The position numbers and the translations under genes were made by a program. Shown one piece after another: positions 1 to 7,171 of a stretch of 45,865 nucleotides of DNA. Location of the stretch: NCBI GenBank assembly GCA_024692905.1, contig JAILLY010000132.1, positions 1 through 45,865 on the forward strand, written 5' to 3'. The notes below the pieces were generated by a model that worked only from the letters and a program-made list of their open reading frames with translations, was not told where the DNA came from and ran no database searches. Positions within the stretch are counted from its first letter, which is position 1; each line of letters opens with the position of its first letter. Source of the DNA: Lachnospiraceae bacterium. Its GTDB lineage: Bacteria > Bacillota > Clostridia > Lachnospirales > Lachnospiraceae.

Positions 1-274
1 GATCTCCGGGGATATGCTCAATACTGCCATGAATTCCACCAACGGCTTAAGCTCTGCAATGAACAGCAACAAAGAGATGTTAGATGCCGTAAAGAACAAC
101 TACCTTAAGATGCAGATAAATAATCAGATACTTTCCGCCGACAATTTCATAAGCATATGCACTATGTCTGCCTTAAAGAACGACGGAAAGATTGACCCCG
201 ACGAAGCAAAGATCTTAAAAAAACTCCAGAAGCTGACGGAGGATTACAAAAAAGGCCTTAACAAACTTATCTAA
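1..274 (+). CDS. 3' end of an unidentified gene, cut by window edge
   Basis: The open frame runs in from the left edge (the first in-frame codons give ISGD before the first Met at 14) and ends with TAA at 272-274. No ribosome site precedes the Met at 14, so this is probably the C-terminal ~91 residues of a longer protein. The visible part is polar and likely alpha-helical, with an acidic D-x-D-x-x-E stretch (KIDPDEAKILKKLQKL) near the end that could be an EF-hand-like or tellurite-resistance-like helix pair. I do not recognise the family. Its stop codon overlaps the end of the convergent lipoprotein gene by 8 bases, leaving no room for a terminator. Confidence 0.55.
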   Translation, partial: ISGDMLNTAMNSTNGLSSAMNSNKEMLDAVKNNYLKMQINNQILSADNFISICTMSALKNDGKIDPDEAKILKKLQKLTEDYKKGLNKLI

Positions 275-2033
275 CCACTCCTCCGTAGATACAAAGGGCC
301 GGCCGTTCCTCACTGTAGAACTCCTTTATCGCATTATACAGCCTGTCCGTAAACTGCTCATCCTTATTACCGGCATCATCGGGAAGCCCGGCATAAATAA
401 GACCGTCTTCTCCGCATATCTTATCAAATTCATCCTGCGTGATCTCTGCTGCGTCCTCATTATCCGTACCGTCATATCTGTAGTACTTATCTTCGGACGG
501 TTCATCCATGAATTCACCGATCTCAAGCATGTACGTAAAGGAATCGGTTACCCTGTTTCCGTGTTCAAATTTCCGGAATTCATATGCCTTGCCCATATTT
601 CCGGATACCGAATATACCCAATACTCGCCGTCTATATATGCAACGTCGTTCCATCCCATACCGTAAGGTCCGTACCCCGCCACGACGGTAAGTACATCGC
701 CCTCCATATCAAAATACAGTCCCTCGTAACCGGGCACATTTAAATAATATTCTTCTATACCGTCGTTATCCCAATCGGCCTTCTTTAACCGGTAAAACAG
801 ATCCCGGTACGCATCCGACTCATAATCGTATACATAGTCATCTTCATTGACCTTGTCGCGCTCTTTAAACCACAGCCAGTTATATCCGAGTTCTGCGGGA
901 GAATTTCCGTCAAAAACATCATCGTCATTAAGGATCTTTTCCATTTCCTTTGCAGTGTATTCCGGATGAGAGTCATAATCTTCCGACCTGATGATATCCG
1001 TAGCCTTATCTATGTTCCGCGCATTTAATTCAATGGCCTTAATACTATCCCTGAACTTTTTCTCCGCATTTTCATACTCACGGTCATAATCCGCCATCCG
1101 ATCCCCAGTGATCACTTCGTCATCCTTTAAATATGTGACTGTTTCATTATCTTCTTCATCGAGCGTATACAGCCTTTCAACTGTCCCGTTTTCAACGGAA
1201 TACAATGTGTAATGTTCAAAAACTCCGCCCATATTCCCGTAAATCTTTTTATCATCCGGATCGTAAAAAAACGCGCGGCCGTCAAACAGCGGCTCAGGCT
1301 TATTCTCGCCGTTTAAGCCAAACACTTCCCACGACCTGGCGTCTTCTTCGGTATTCGGAGTGATCCATAATTCGGGGATGCCGTCACCGGTGATATCTTC
1401 AAACGCAAAGAATGCGATCCGTCTGTTCTCATCAAATAAAAACGCTTCGTAAAAATCAGTCAGATACTCAGATCCAGCAAGAATATCATACAGATATCCG
1501 CTGTATATTATCCTCCACGGTTCGGCATCGCTGTATCTTTCCACATCCTTCTCCATACGAAGATCCTTAAGCTCATCCATGAACACGTTATAATCCTTTG
1601 CGCCCGTGTTAAGCTTATCTACGTCGATGCCTTTACGTTCATCTTCATCAACGAACGATACTTTTCCGTCAATAACTTCATATATCTCAACATAACCGTC
1701 GCTTATAAGGGCAAGCACGGGTATGTCCGTATCCTGCATATATTCGAGCTTATACTGCGTCAGTACGGAAGACGGCAGGTTCTTTCTCCAATAGTCGGTG
1801 GCGATGATCATATAGTCTTCGATCCAGCCATAGTCCTCTTGAAGCTCTGACTCTTCCTTTATTTCTTCTTTATCATCTTCATCGGTATCCTTATCTTCCA
1901 CAGCTGTCTCATCAGGCTGTTCCTCTTTTATTTCAGGAACAGTCACTCCGTCCCGGTCCTCTGTTCTTTCACATCCTGCAAGCATTGCAGAAATTACGAT
2001 CGCTGTTATCGCGGCTAAAATTATCTTTTTCAT
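267..2033 (-). CDS. Secreted lipoprotein with FG-GAP/VCBS-like calcium loops
   Basis: 588 residues. The N-terminus (MKKII, hydrophobic stretch, then the lipobox LAGC with Cys about residue 21) predicts export and lipid anchoring to the outer face of the membrane. A very acidic Asp/Glu linker (about residues 25-65) follows. Two Asp-rich turns, DITGDGIPELWI in the middle and DWDNDGIEEYYL later, match the calcium loops of FG-GAP/VCBS-type propeller proteins that report numerical values in many Lachnospiraceae lipoproteins. There are no catalytic motifs. An A/G-rich ribosome site (AAAAAGGG) precedes the ATG. Upstream, the divergent FMN dehydrogenase has its own promoter. The function is unknown; substrate binding or a surface-structural role is possible. 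The lipoprotein call is firm, the propeller fold is inference. Confidence 0.85.
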   Translation of the reverse strand: MKKIILAAITAIVISAMLAGCERTEDRDGVTVPEIKEEQPDETAVEDKDTDEDDKEEIKEESELQEDYGWIEDYMIIATDYWRKNLPSSVLTQYKLEYMQDTDIPVLALISDGYVEIYEVIDGKVSFVDEDERKGIDVDKLNTGAKDYNVFMDELKDLRMEKDVERYSDAEPWRIIYSGYLYDILAGSEYLTDFYEAFLFDENRRIAFFAFEDITGDGIPELWITPNTEEDARSWEVFGLNGENKPEPLFDGRAFFYDPDDKKIYGNMGGVFEHYTLYSVENGTVERLYTLDEEDNETVTYLKDDEVITGDRMADYDREYENAEKKFRDSIKAIELNARNIDKATDIIRSEDYDSHPEYTAKEMEKILNDDDVFDGNSPAELGYNWLWFKERDKVNEDDYVYDYESDAYRDLFYRLKKADWDNDGIEEYYLNVPGYEGLYFDMEGDVLTVVAGYGPYGMGWNDVAYIDGEYWVYSVSGNMGKAYEFRKFEHGNRVTDSFTYMLEIGEFMDEPSEDKYYRYDGTDNEDAAEITQDEFDKICGEDGLIYAGLPDDAGNKDEQFTDRLYNAIKEFYSEERPALCIYGGVVR

Positions 2034-2125
2034 GATACCCTTTTTCCTGAATCTGTATTTGATAAGTGACTCTGATATTTTACCTTATTATCCTAATCAT
2101 GAAAAGCATTTCCGATACGTCCCGC

Positions 2126-2154
2126 TTGTCAAACACCCTGTCCCTGACTATACT
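2126..2154 (+). promoter_or_regulatory. Sigma-A-type promoter of the FMN dehydrogenase gene
   Basis: TTGTCA at 2126-2131, a 17-base spacer, and TATACT at 2149-2154, with the predicted start of transcription near 2161. It lies inside the 5' extension of the longest open frame (ATG at 2066), which argues that translation starts downstream at 2180, where AGGAGG (2166-2171) sits 8 bases before the ATG. Confidence 0.6.
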
Positions 2155-2179
2155 TATTAAGTGTCAGGAGGTATGGAAT

Positions 2180-3106
2180 ATGGGCACGGAAAACACAAGA
2201 ATTTCGGACGCGAACATTATAACCGAACGGTACATGGATTCGATACTGATCGAGGAACGGCTCATCGATTCAAAGGTTGCTGATACATCGATCGGATTCT
2301 TAGGTGATGACTTTGACATGCCGGTGATGACACCCGCATTTTCACACCTGAATAAATATAACGGAAGGAAATTGAACGGACTCGAAGAATATTCGATAGC
2401 CGCTAAAGACTGCAATATACTTAACTTCTGCGGAATGATGGAAAACGATCAGTTTAAAAGGATCGCCGATACGGGCGCAAAGACCGTAAGGATAGTCAAG
2501 CCCTATGCGGACAGCGGAAAGGTAAAGGATCAGATGCAGTTTGCAAAAAGTGTCGGCGCCTTCGGAATAGGCATGGACATAGATCATATCTTCGGCGAGA
2601 ACGGCCTTGATGTGGTCGTCGGCGAAAAAATGGCCGAGCAGACTTTTGATATGATCCGCGGTTATGTCGAACTTACGGATCTTCCTTTTGTGATAAAGGG
2701 AGTGCTCAGCGTATCTGATGCGGTAAAGAGTGCAAAGGCCGGAGCGAAAGCGATCATCGTCAGTCATCATCACGGACGGCTTCCTTATGCCATACCGCCG
2801 ATGATGATACTTCCCAAAATAAGGGAGGCGCTTAAGGGATATGATGTTAAGATAATCGTGGACTGCGGTATAGGAAGCGGAGCAGATGTGTTCAAGGGAC
2901 TTGCCCTCGGAGCGGATGCATGTGCTGTGGGACGCTCCATGCTGCCATCGCTCGAAAAGGACGGTATCGACGGCGTGAAAAACTTCCTCCTTTCAGTCGG
3001 AAACGAACTGCGCTACATAATGAGCTTCACGGGATTTTCACGCGTTTCGGATATCGATGATTCCGTCCTTCATTTTACGGGTCTGTCGGCATCCGGGAAT
3101 TTTTGA
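2180..3106 (+). CDS. FMN-dependent alpha-hydroxy-acid dehydrogenase family protein
   Basis: 308 residues from the ATG at 2180, chosen because of the AGGAGG site and the promoter just upstream. The chain follows the TIM-barrel order of lactate oxidase/glycolate oxidase proteins: an N-terminal DMPVMTPAF strand, a central DLPFVIKGVLSVSDA strand carrying the FMN-contact Lys, SHHHGRLP where the family has SNHGGRQLD, and a C-terminal phosphate-binding segment DCGIGSGADVFKGLALGA plus VGRSM. The known role of the family is oxidation of 2-hydroxy acids with FMN. The protein is shorter than classical members (about 350-380), and the active-site loop is unusual. It could oxidise a hydroxy acid, or belong to a related FMN oxidoreductase branch. 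A 59-residue membrane protein follows 21 bases later, probably on the same transcript. Confidence 0.8.
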   Translation: MGTENTRISDANIITERYMDSILIEERLIDSKVADTSIGFLGDDFDMPVMTPAFSHLNKYNGRKLNGLEEYSIAAKDCNILNFCGMMENDQFKRIADTGAKTVRIVKPYADSGKVKDQMQFAKSVGAFGIGMDIDHIFGENGLDVVVGEKMAEQTFDMIRGYVELTDLPFVIKGVLSVSDAVKSAKAGAKAIIVSHHHGRLPYAIPPMMILPKIREALKGYDVKIIVDCGIGSGADVFKGLALGADACAVGRSMLPSLEKDGIDGVKNFLLSVGNELRYIMSFTGFSRVSDIDDSVLHFTGLSASGNF

Positions 3107-3127
3107 ATAAGATAAAGGAGACCTGTC

Positions 3128-3307
3128 ATGAGTGCTAAGAACGGTTTCATACTTAACCTTATAACTTCACTGATCTGGCTTGCAGCCGGCATATTTTCCA
3201 TTGTGATACAGGGAAGATACGCCGGCATGTGCTTCACCGGATTTATCATATTCGGCTATATGACGATAACCTCGTATAAGAGATGGAAAGCCGAAAAAAA
3301 CGATTGA
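3128..3307 (+). CDS. Small two-helix membrane protein, 59 residues
   Basis: ATG at 3128 is preceded by AAGGAG. The product starts MSAKNGFILNLITSLIW and has two hydrophobic helices (about residues 7-26 and 33-49) separated by a short QGRYAG turn, then a basic tail, SYKRWKAEKND. It is too short for most gene finders but is well placed behind the FMN dehydrogenase, 21 bases after its stop, so the two are likely co-transcribed. Such small proteins often sit as membrane partners of a neighbouring enzyme, but nothing in the sequence names a function. Its stop lies only 2 bases from the end of the convergent epimerase gene. Confidence 0.6.
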   Translation: MSAKNGFILNLITSLIWLAAGIFSIVIQGRYAGMCFTGFIIFGYMTITSYKRWKAEKND

Positions 3308-3309
3308 TC

Positions 3310-4332
3310 TTATATGCGTTTTTTTGATTCTTCCAGAGCTTCTATAACCCGGTCGCACCAGGCATCAAACTCCTCATCTTCCTTCTGGCATTCGGGATGT
3401 GAAAGTATATGATCAAGTGCGATACGCACGCCTGCATTGAACGGAACGTTTGTCGTCATATCAGGCGCGATACGCTTGATCTTGCTGTTATCAAATGCGA
3501 CTGATACAGCCTTATCACCGATCAGGCTTCCGGTATAATCATATCCGTATTTATCCCCAACCGCTGCCAGGAACTCGGACGAAACATGATACGCGTTCAG
3601 TTTAACACCCAATGCATCCGCGATCGTTGCGTATATCTGATCCCACGTAAGCACCTCATCTCCCGTTATATGGAATGCCTCACCTATTGCATGAACATTC
3701 CCCATAAGAGCCGTATACCCGATCGCGAAATCCGTATTGAAGGTAAGATGCCATAAGGATGTGCCGTCACCCTGGATGATGACCGGCTTACCCTCCTGCA
3801 TACGGCGGATGACCTGCCATGAGCCGTTCTTTCCATGGACACCGATCGGAATGTTCCTCTCATCATAGGTATGGCTCGGACGCACGATCGTTACGGGAAA
3901 TCCTTCTTCCCTGTATTTCTTCATAAGGAATTCCTCACATGCGATCTTGTCCCTTGAGTACTGCCAGTACGGATTGGCAAGCGATGTCCCCTCCGTGATA
4001 CGGTGATCTGCGGCGGGCTTATGATACGCAGATGCTGAGCTTATATAGATATACTGCCTCGTCTTATCTTTGAACAGACGGTAATCTCTCTCAACCTGAT
4101 CTACCGTAAATCCAATGAATTCGCATACGGCATCAAAAGTCATCCCTTTAAGTTTAGCTGCCACATCCGCCTCGTCGTTTATATCTGCGATAATGGGATG
4201 GACCCTGTCAGGATCAAACAGATTGCGGTTACCGCGGTTTAAAAGCCATATCTCCCAGCCGGTCTTTTCAACAAGCCTCTTTACCACCGCCGTGCTGATC
4301 GTTCCCGTTCCTCCGATAAACAATGCTTTCAT
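3310..4332 (-). CDS. NAD-dependent epimerase/dehydratase (extended SDR)
   Basis: 340 residues with a Rossmann-fold start, MKALFIGGTGTISTAVVKRL (G-G-T-G-x-I), binding NAD(P). YISSASAY supplies the catalytic Ser strand, and the YSRDK segment gives the Tyr-x-x-x-Lys pair of the SDR family. A later VRPSHTYDERN segment matches the substrate-side loop of sugar epimerases and of the isoflavone-reductase-like NAD-dependent branch. The substrate is not determined; a nucleotide sugar or a small carbonyl compound is possible. AAGGAGG lies 10 bases ahead of the ATG. An inverted repeat at 4401-4419 upstream suggests regulation by a dimeric repressor or a MerR-type activator. It is convergent with the small membrane protein gene and divergent from the SOS gene. 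Confidence 0.85.
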   Translation of the reverse strand: MKALFIGGTGTISTAVVKRLVEKTGWEIWLLNRGNRNLFDPDRVHPIIADINDEADVAAKLKGMTFDAVCEFIGFTVDQVERDYRLFKDKTRQYIYISSASAYHKPAADHRITEGTSLANPYWQYSRDKIACEEFLMKKYREEGFPVTIVRPSHTYDERNIPIGVHGKNGSWQVIRRMQEGKPVIIQGDGTSLWHLTFNTDFAIGYTALMGNVHAIGEAFHITGDEVLTWDQIYATIADALGVKLNAYHVSSEFLAAVGDKYGYDYTGSLIGDKAVSVAFDNSKIKRIAPDMTTNVPFNAGVRIALDHILSHPECQKEDEEFDAWCDRVIEALEESKKRI

Positions 4333-4400
4333 GGTTCGTTCCTCCTTAAATATCCGGTGCTCGTTTTTAATACACCTGCCTTGTTCCGTATATAGTTAGA

Positions 4401-4419
4401 ATACCCTATCACAGGGTAT
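4401..4419 (-). promoter_or_regulatory. 19-bp inverted repeat, possible operator of the epimerase gene
   Basis: ATACCCT and AGGGTAT are perfect 7-base arms separated by 5 bases. Read on the minus strand, the repeat sits between a -35-like TTGTCT and a -10-like TATTCT about 18 bases apart, about 70-90 bases ahead of the epimerase ATG. A dyad inside a promoter spacer is the usual placement for MerR-family activators. No regulator gene is adjacent, so the factor is unknown. Confidence 0.4.
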
Positions 4420-4443
4420 GAAGACAATGCATTTATTCAAGAC

Positions 4444-4496
4444 TTGCGCAAACAAATGTTCGGGTGTATAATCATACATACCCGAACGTTTGTTTG
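4444..4496 (+). promoter_or_regulatory. SOS promoter with two LexA boxes
   Basis: TTGCGC (4444-4449), a 17-base spacer and a perfect TATAAT (4467-4472) form the promoter. CAAACAAATGTTCG (4449-4462) fills the spacer and CGAACGTTTGTTTG (4483-4496) covers the initial transcribed region. Both fit the Gram-positive LexA (DinR) box CGAACN4GTTYG, read on opposite strands. Together they form a near-perfect 46-base palindrome. Binding at both would block the promoter, so the gene at 4526 should be induced by DNA damage. Confidence 0.75.
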
Positions 4497-4525
4497 TATT
4501 GACTGTTTTTAATTGGAGGTTTTCC

Positions 4526-4804
4526 ATGGACCGGAATCTAAGATACCCGGTACAGATGATATTCGTAACATCAACCCGGGGTGATATCACGCCTCTTAAA
4601 TTCAGGTATGAAGATAAGGAGCATCAGATCATAACCGTGAAGGTTGATGAAGTACGCGCCCATAAGGAGATGACGATAGGTCCCGGCGGATCGGTCATAT
4701 TCACCTGCGCTTCCACGATCTTCGGAATGAAGATCATTTACGATCTCCGCTATGAGATCGGAACCCATAAGTGGATCTTAAGCGGCCATCGCGATCCCTT
4801 ATAA
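4526..4804 (+). CDS. SOS-regulated small protein of unknown function (YolD-like position)
   Basis: 92 residues. The ATG at 4526 follows TTGGAGG, 6 bases upstream; an in-frame start at 4490 lies inside the second LexA box and is rejected. The product (MDRNLRYPVQMIFVTSTRGD...) looks like a small beta-rich domain with a conserved-looking PLKFRYEDKEHQIITV core and a final GHRDPL. It has no signal peptide and no membrane segment. The twin LexA boxes place it in the DNA-damage regulon. In Firmicutes, short SOS proteins often accompany Y-family polymerases, but no polymerase gene is next to it here. It ends directly at a REP-like hairpin followed by T5, which can serve as its terminator. Confidence 0.75.
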   Translation: MDRNLRYPVQMIFVTSTRGDITPLKFRYEDKEHQIITVKVDEVRAHKEMTIGPGGSVIFTCASTIFGMKIIYDLRYEIGTHKWILSGHRDPL

Positions 4805-4831
4805 GGGACCGGGGGACGGTTCTGTGGTCCC
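4805..4831 (+). repeat. REP-like palindrome, copy 1 (also a likely terminator)
   Basis: A 27-base unit starting GGGACCGGGGGACGG and ending TCTGTGGTCCC; GGGACC pairs with GGTCCC. T5 follows at 4832-4836, so in the plus direction it reads as an intrinsic terminator directly behind the SOS gene. The same unit recurs at 4843, 5359, 31011 and, inverted, at 31056. Confidence 0.7.
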
Positions 4832-4842
4832 TTTTTAAGGAG

Positions 4843-4865
4843 CCAGGGGACGGTTCTGTGGTCCC
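4843..4865 (+). repeat. REP-like palindrome, copy 2 (slightly shortened)
   Basis: The sequence from 4843 starts CCAGGGGACGG and shares the GGGGACGGTTCTGTGGTCCC core with copy 1, in direct orientation 12 bases after it. The left arm is degraded, with CCAG where copy 1 has GGGACCGG. It abuts the 3' end of the convergent zinc-ribbon lipoprotein gene. Confidence 0.65.
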
Positions 4866-4868
4866 TTC

Positions 4869-5723
4869 TCATTCCGGTTTTTTCAGTCCGCAGTCCGTGC
4901 AGTACTTTCCGTTATTTTTTGCACCGCACTCAGGACAGAACCATGTTTCCGAATCCGGCGGGGAATAATATCTGCCCCATGCTTCATCAAGCACACCGCA
5001 TATCGCACCAAATGCATCCCGTCCGTTTTCAGGCATATCATCCGATGACACACTGTTTAAATCCCCGTGATCCATGAACTTGACGACATATCTTTTACCG
5101 TTAAGCCCTCTTCCGTTCTTCCATCGGCGCATTTTATAATGCTTCACAAGATCCATACATTCATCCAGCACTGAGGTCGGAACGATGCAATAAACCATCG
5201 TTTCATCCGAATCCTCCATCGCTCTGTAGTACGCAAGGACCAGTCCCGCATCACCGTATTTATACAGGCAGTATTCACTGTACTCATTTCCTCCGACGGT
5301 TGCTACTGTAGCCTCATAATAATCAAACAGAAGATTATCATTTGAAATACAGTCCTCAGGGACCGGGGGACGGTTCTGTGGTCCCTGAACATTGGCGTCG
5401 GGATCGGCCGTCATAGTGTTTCTCGAATCAACGATCATCTTCACATCATGCGCAGGCATTGTAAACTTAAGGATATATCCCTGTTCGCCGTCAAAACTCT
5501 GCCTTAACTTTACATCCTCACTGTCGGTAGAGAACCTGTAATCGGTATCCGTGCCTATCATCTCAATGGGATAAATGACTTTTACCCTCTCACCTTCGGC
5601 ATAAGATGTTTTTTCGGATCTGAACCCGTATTTATCCATCACAAGATTGTATTTCTTCTCTCCGCAGCCCGATAATCCCATAACGATCAATACCCCTGTC
5701 AACAACAGAATTATATGTTTCAT
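4869..5723 (-). CDS. Lipoprotein with C-terminal zinc ribbon and an internal REP insertion
   Basis: 284 residues from the ATG at 5723 (GGAGG lies about 11 bases upstream; the longer frame reaching 5810 would run into the neighbouring MBL gene). MKHIILLLTGVLIVMGLSGC is a lipoprotein signal with lipobox LSGC, so the Cys about residue 20 should be lipidated and the rest outside. The middle resembles a beta-rich domain (KVIYPIEMIGTDTDYRF). The C-terminus holds CPECGAKNNGKYCTDCG, a two-CxxC zinc ribbon of the zinc_ribbon_2 type, which is usually cytoplasmic. Residues around VQGPQNRPPVPEDC are encoded by an in-frame 27-base REP copy (5359-5385). The function is unknown. Confidence 0.8.
   Translation of the reverse strand: MKHIILLLTGVLIVMGLSGCGEKKYNLVMDKYGFRSEKTSYAEGERVKVIYPIEMIGTDTDYRFSTDSEDVKLRQSFDGEQGYILKFTMPAHDVKMIVDSRNTMTADPDANVQGPQNRPPVPEDCISNDNLLFDYYEATVATVGGNEYSEYCLYKYGDAGLVLAYYRAMEDSDETMVYCIVPTSVLDECMDLVKHYKMRRWKNGRGLNGKRYVVKFMDHGDLNSVSSDDMPENGRDAFGAICGVLDEAWGRYYSPPDSETWFCPECGAKNNGKYCTDCGLKKPE
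5359..5385 (-). repeat. REP-like palindrome inside a coding region, copy 3
   Basis: Identical over 27 bases to copy 1 and flanked by CA...TG, which extends the stem by two base pairs. It lies in frame inside the zinc-ribbon lipoprotein gene and adds nine residues, GPQNRPPVP, between two domains. Because 27 is a multiple of three, it causes no frameshift. Confidence 0.75.
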
Positions 5724-5745
5724 TAAAAAGCCCGCCTCCGGTCGC

Positions 5746-6387
5746 TTAATATTCCATCTTGATCTCCACCCTGACGGATGTATCCACCTTCTTTGCAAAA
5801 TCATCCGCATCAGCCGGCGATCCTACAACACTTCCGTAATGTGTGGGAATTGCCACGGTGGGTCTGATCTTATTAACAAGCTCCGCCGCCTGTCCTGCAT
5901 TCATTGTATAGGTTCCGCCTATAGGTATCATGGCTATATCACATACGACTTTTTCATTCTCGGGAGTCATGTCGGTATCACCGGCAATGTATATCTTTAC
6001 TCCGTCCACATTTAAGATATAACCTATCCAGCCGGCTTTTTTAGGATGGAACGGCTTTAACCTGTTATATGCCGCAACGGTATAAAATTCAAGCTCACCT
6101 ACCTTTTTATGCACGTCAGGTGCTGCCGTACAGATCATATCCACGGCATCCGTAAGCTCGCCTGCCTGACTTTCCATCTTCTCCGGCACGATCATGACTG
6201 TGCCTGCTTTACTGACCTTACGGATATCCTCCGGCGAAAAATGATCGTAATGGTCATGGGTCAGGAGGATATAATCGGCATCATGAGGCTCTTCGTTGAG
6301 CTTAAAGGGATCGATGTATATGACGCCTGCTCCCGAGCCTATCCTTATGCAGTTTTGGGTGATAACCCTGATGTTTTCAGTATTCAT
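5746..6387 (-). CDS. Metallo-beta-lactamase-fold hydrolase (UlaG-like)
   Basis: 213 residues. LLTHDHYDHFSPEDI carries the HxHxDH zinc motif (about residues 44-49), IYIAGDTDM supplies the Asp ligand, and AIPTHYGSVVG the last His. The short length, with no cap domain, and the MIPIGGTYTMNAGQAAEL segment match the UlaG/YtkL group of MBL hydrolases, which cleave lactone or phosphoester bonds; the substrate is unknown. It is probably cytoplasmic, with no signal peptide. AAGGAGG precedes the ATG. It lies 15 bases behind the remnant of an aldo/keto reductase gene, so it was probably an operon partner of that enzyme. A neighbouring lipoprotein gene starts 22 bases after its stop. Confidence 0.85.
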   Translation of the reverse strand: MNTENIRVITQNCIRIGSGAGVIYIDPFKLNEEPHDADYILLTHDHYDHFSPEDIRKVSKAGTVMIVPEKMESQAGELTDAVDMICTAAPDVHKKVGELEFYTVAAYNRLKPFHPKKAGWIGYILNVDGVKIYIAGDTDMTPENEKVVCDIAMIPIGGTYTMNAGQAAELVNKIRPTVAIPTHYGSVVGSPADADDFAKKVDTSVRVEIKMEY

Positions 6388-6402
6388 GCCTTATCCTCCT
6401 TC

Positions 6403-6880
6403 TTAACAGTCAAACAACAGCCGCGTCTTTTCCATCCTTTCGGCTATCTTCACGCCAAACGGACATCTGCTTTCGCAGCTTTTACATCCCACACACGCGG
6501 ACGCCGTAGTTCCAAGTGCTTCATAGTGGGCTTTTTCTCAGGTACCTTCTCCTGAGCTGAAGCCAGATCATAAAACTTATTCACCATCGCGATATCGATA
6601 TTTACCGGACAGGGCTTACAGTGTCCGCAGTATGTGCACTGTCCCATGTAGGAATGCATCGGGGCAGAAGCAATGACCGACGCATAATCAAGTTCATCCG
6701 CAGAAGCCGATTCATAAGATACGGCCTCATCGATCTGCTCCTTTGTATCATAACCGCAGAGGATGGAAGAAACGCCGGGCCTTGTAAGAGCATAATGGAT
6801 CACTGCGCGGGAGTAAATGCAACTCCAAATCCGATCTCACTTACCTTAATTCCGGTCTTTCCAAGTTCTCTGTATCTCAT
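6403..6880 (-). pseudogene. Decayed aldo/keto reductase with ferredoxin-like tail
   Basis: The start MRYRELGKTGIKVSEIGFG (from the ATG at 6880) is the typical N-terminus of an aldo/keto reductase, but after about 20 residues it jumps near 6820-6826 straight to FTPAQ, which is normally near residue 230-250. A lost base near 6800-6803 shifts the frame into IHYALTRPGVSSILCGYD and then CTYCGHCKPCPVNIDIA, half of the [4Fe-4S] tail. A second frameshift in the T5 run at 6532-6536 restores CVGCKSCESRCPFGV, ending with TAA at 6403-6405. The gene has therefore lost most of its TIM barrel and is frameshifted twice. The intact family uses NADPH with an iron-sulphur C-terminal domain. It is not expected to be functional. 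Confidence 0.85.
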
Positions 6881-6895
6881 TTCGTTCCAAGTTGC

Positions 6896-7171
6896 CTATG
6901 CCTTCTTTTCCATAGGAACTATTTGCAGCTTATAGCCCAATGGTACCAGAACTTTAAGCAAGCTGTCTATCTGCGGTGAATGAACAGCCTTTTCCATACG
7001 CGCAATCACCGGCTGTTTCACATTGCATCTTTCCGCAAGTTCCGCCTGAGATAATCCTTGTTCTTCACGAATTGCTACCATTGTTCTTAGCAGATCTTTT
7101 TCAAGCTCTATTACATTCTCTTCTTCAGGAGTGATATTAAGTTCTTTTCTGACATCTTTCCAGTTACTCAT
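6896..7171 (-). CDS. higA: HigA-type antitoxin, HTH regulator
   Basis: 91 residues from the ATG at 7171 (GGAGG ahead of it). The C-terminal half is a HTH_3/Xre domain: MVAIREEQGLSQAELAERCN followed by VKQPVIARME is the helix-turn-helix, and SLLKVLVPLGYKLQIVPM is the closing part typical of HigA/RelB-like antitoxins paired with Gp49-type toxins. It binds and neutralises the upstream toxin and represses the shared promoter. Its ATG overlaps the toxin gene end by 8 bases (ATGAGTAA), giving toxin-first order, the hallmark of higBA. Two CAAATTTG palindromes in the promoter are likely its operators. It ends 15 bases before the broken reductase. Confidence 0.9.
   Translation of the reverse strand: MSNWKDVRKELNITPEEENVIELEKDLLRTMVAIREEQGLSQAELAERCNVKQPVIARMEKAVHSPQIDSLLKVLVPLGYKLQIVPMEKKA

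Noticed and set aside
2066..2179. Upstream start for the FMN dehydrogenase
   Set aside because: The promoter (TTGTCA/TATACT) and the AGGAGG site lie inside this extension, so translation must start at 2180.
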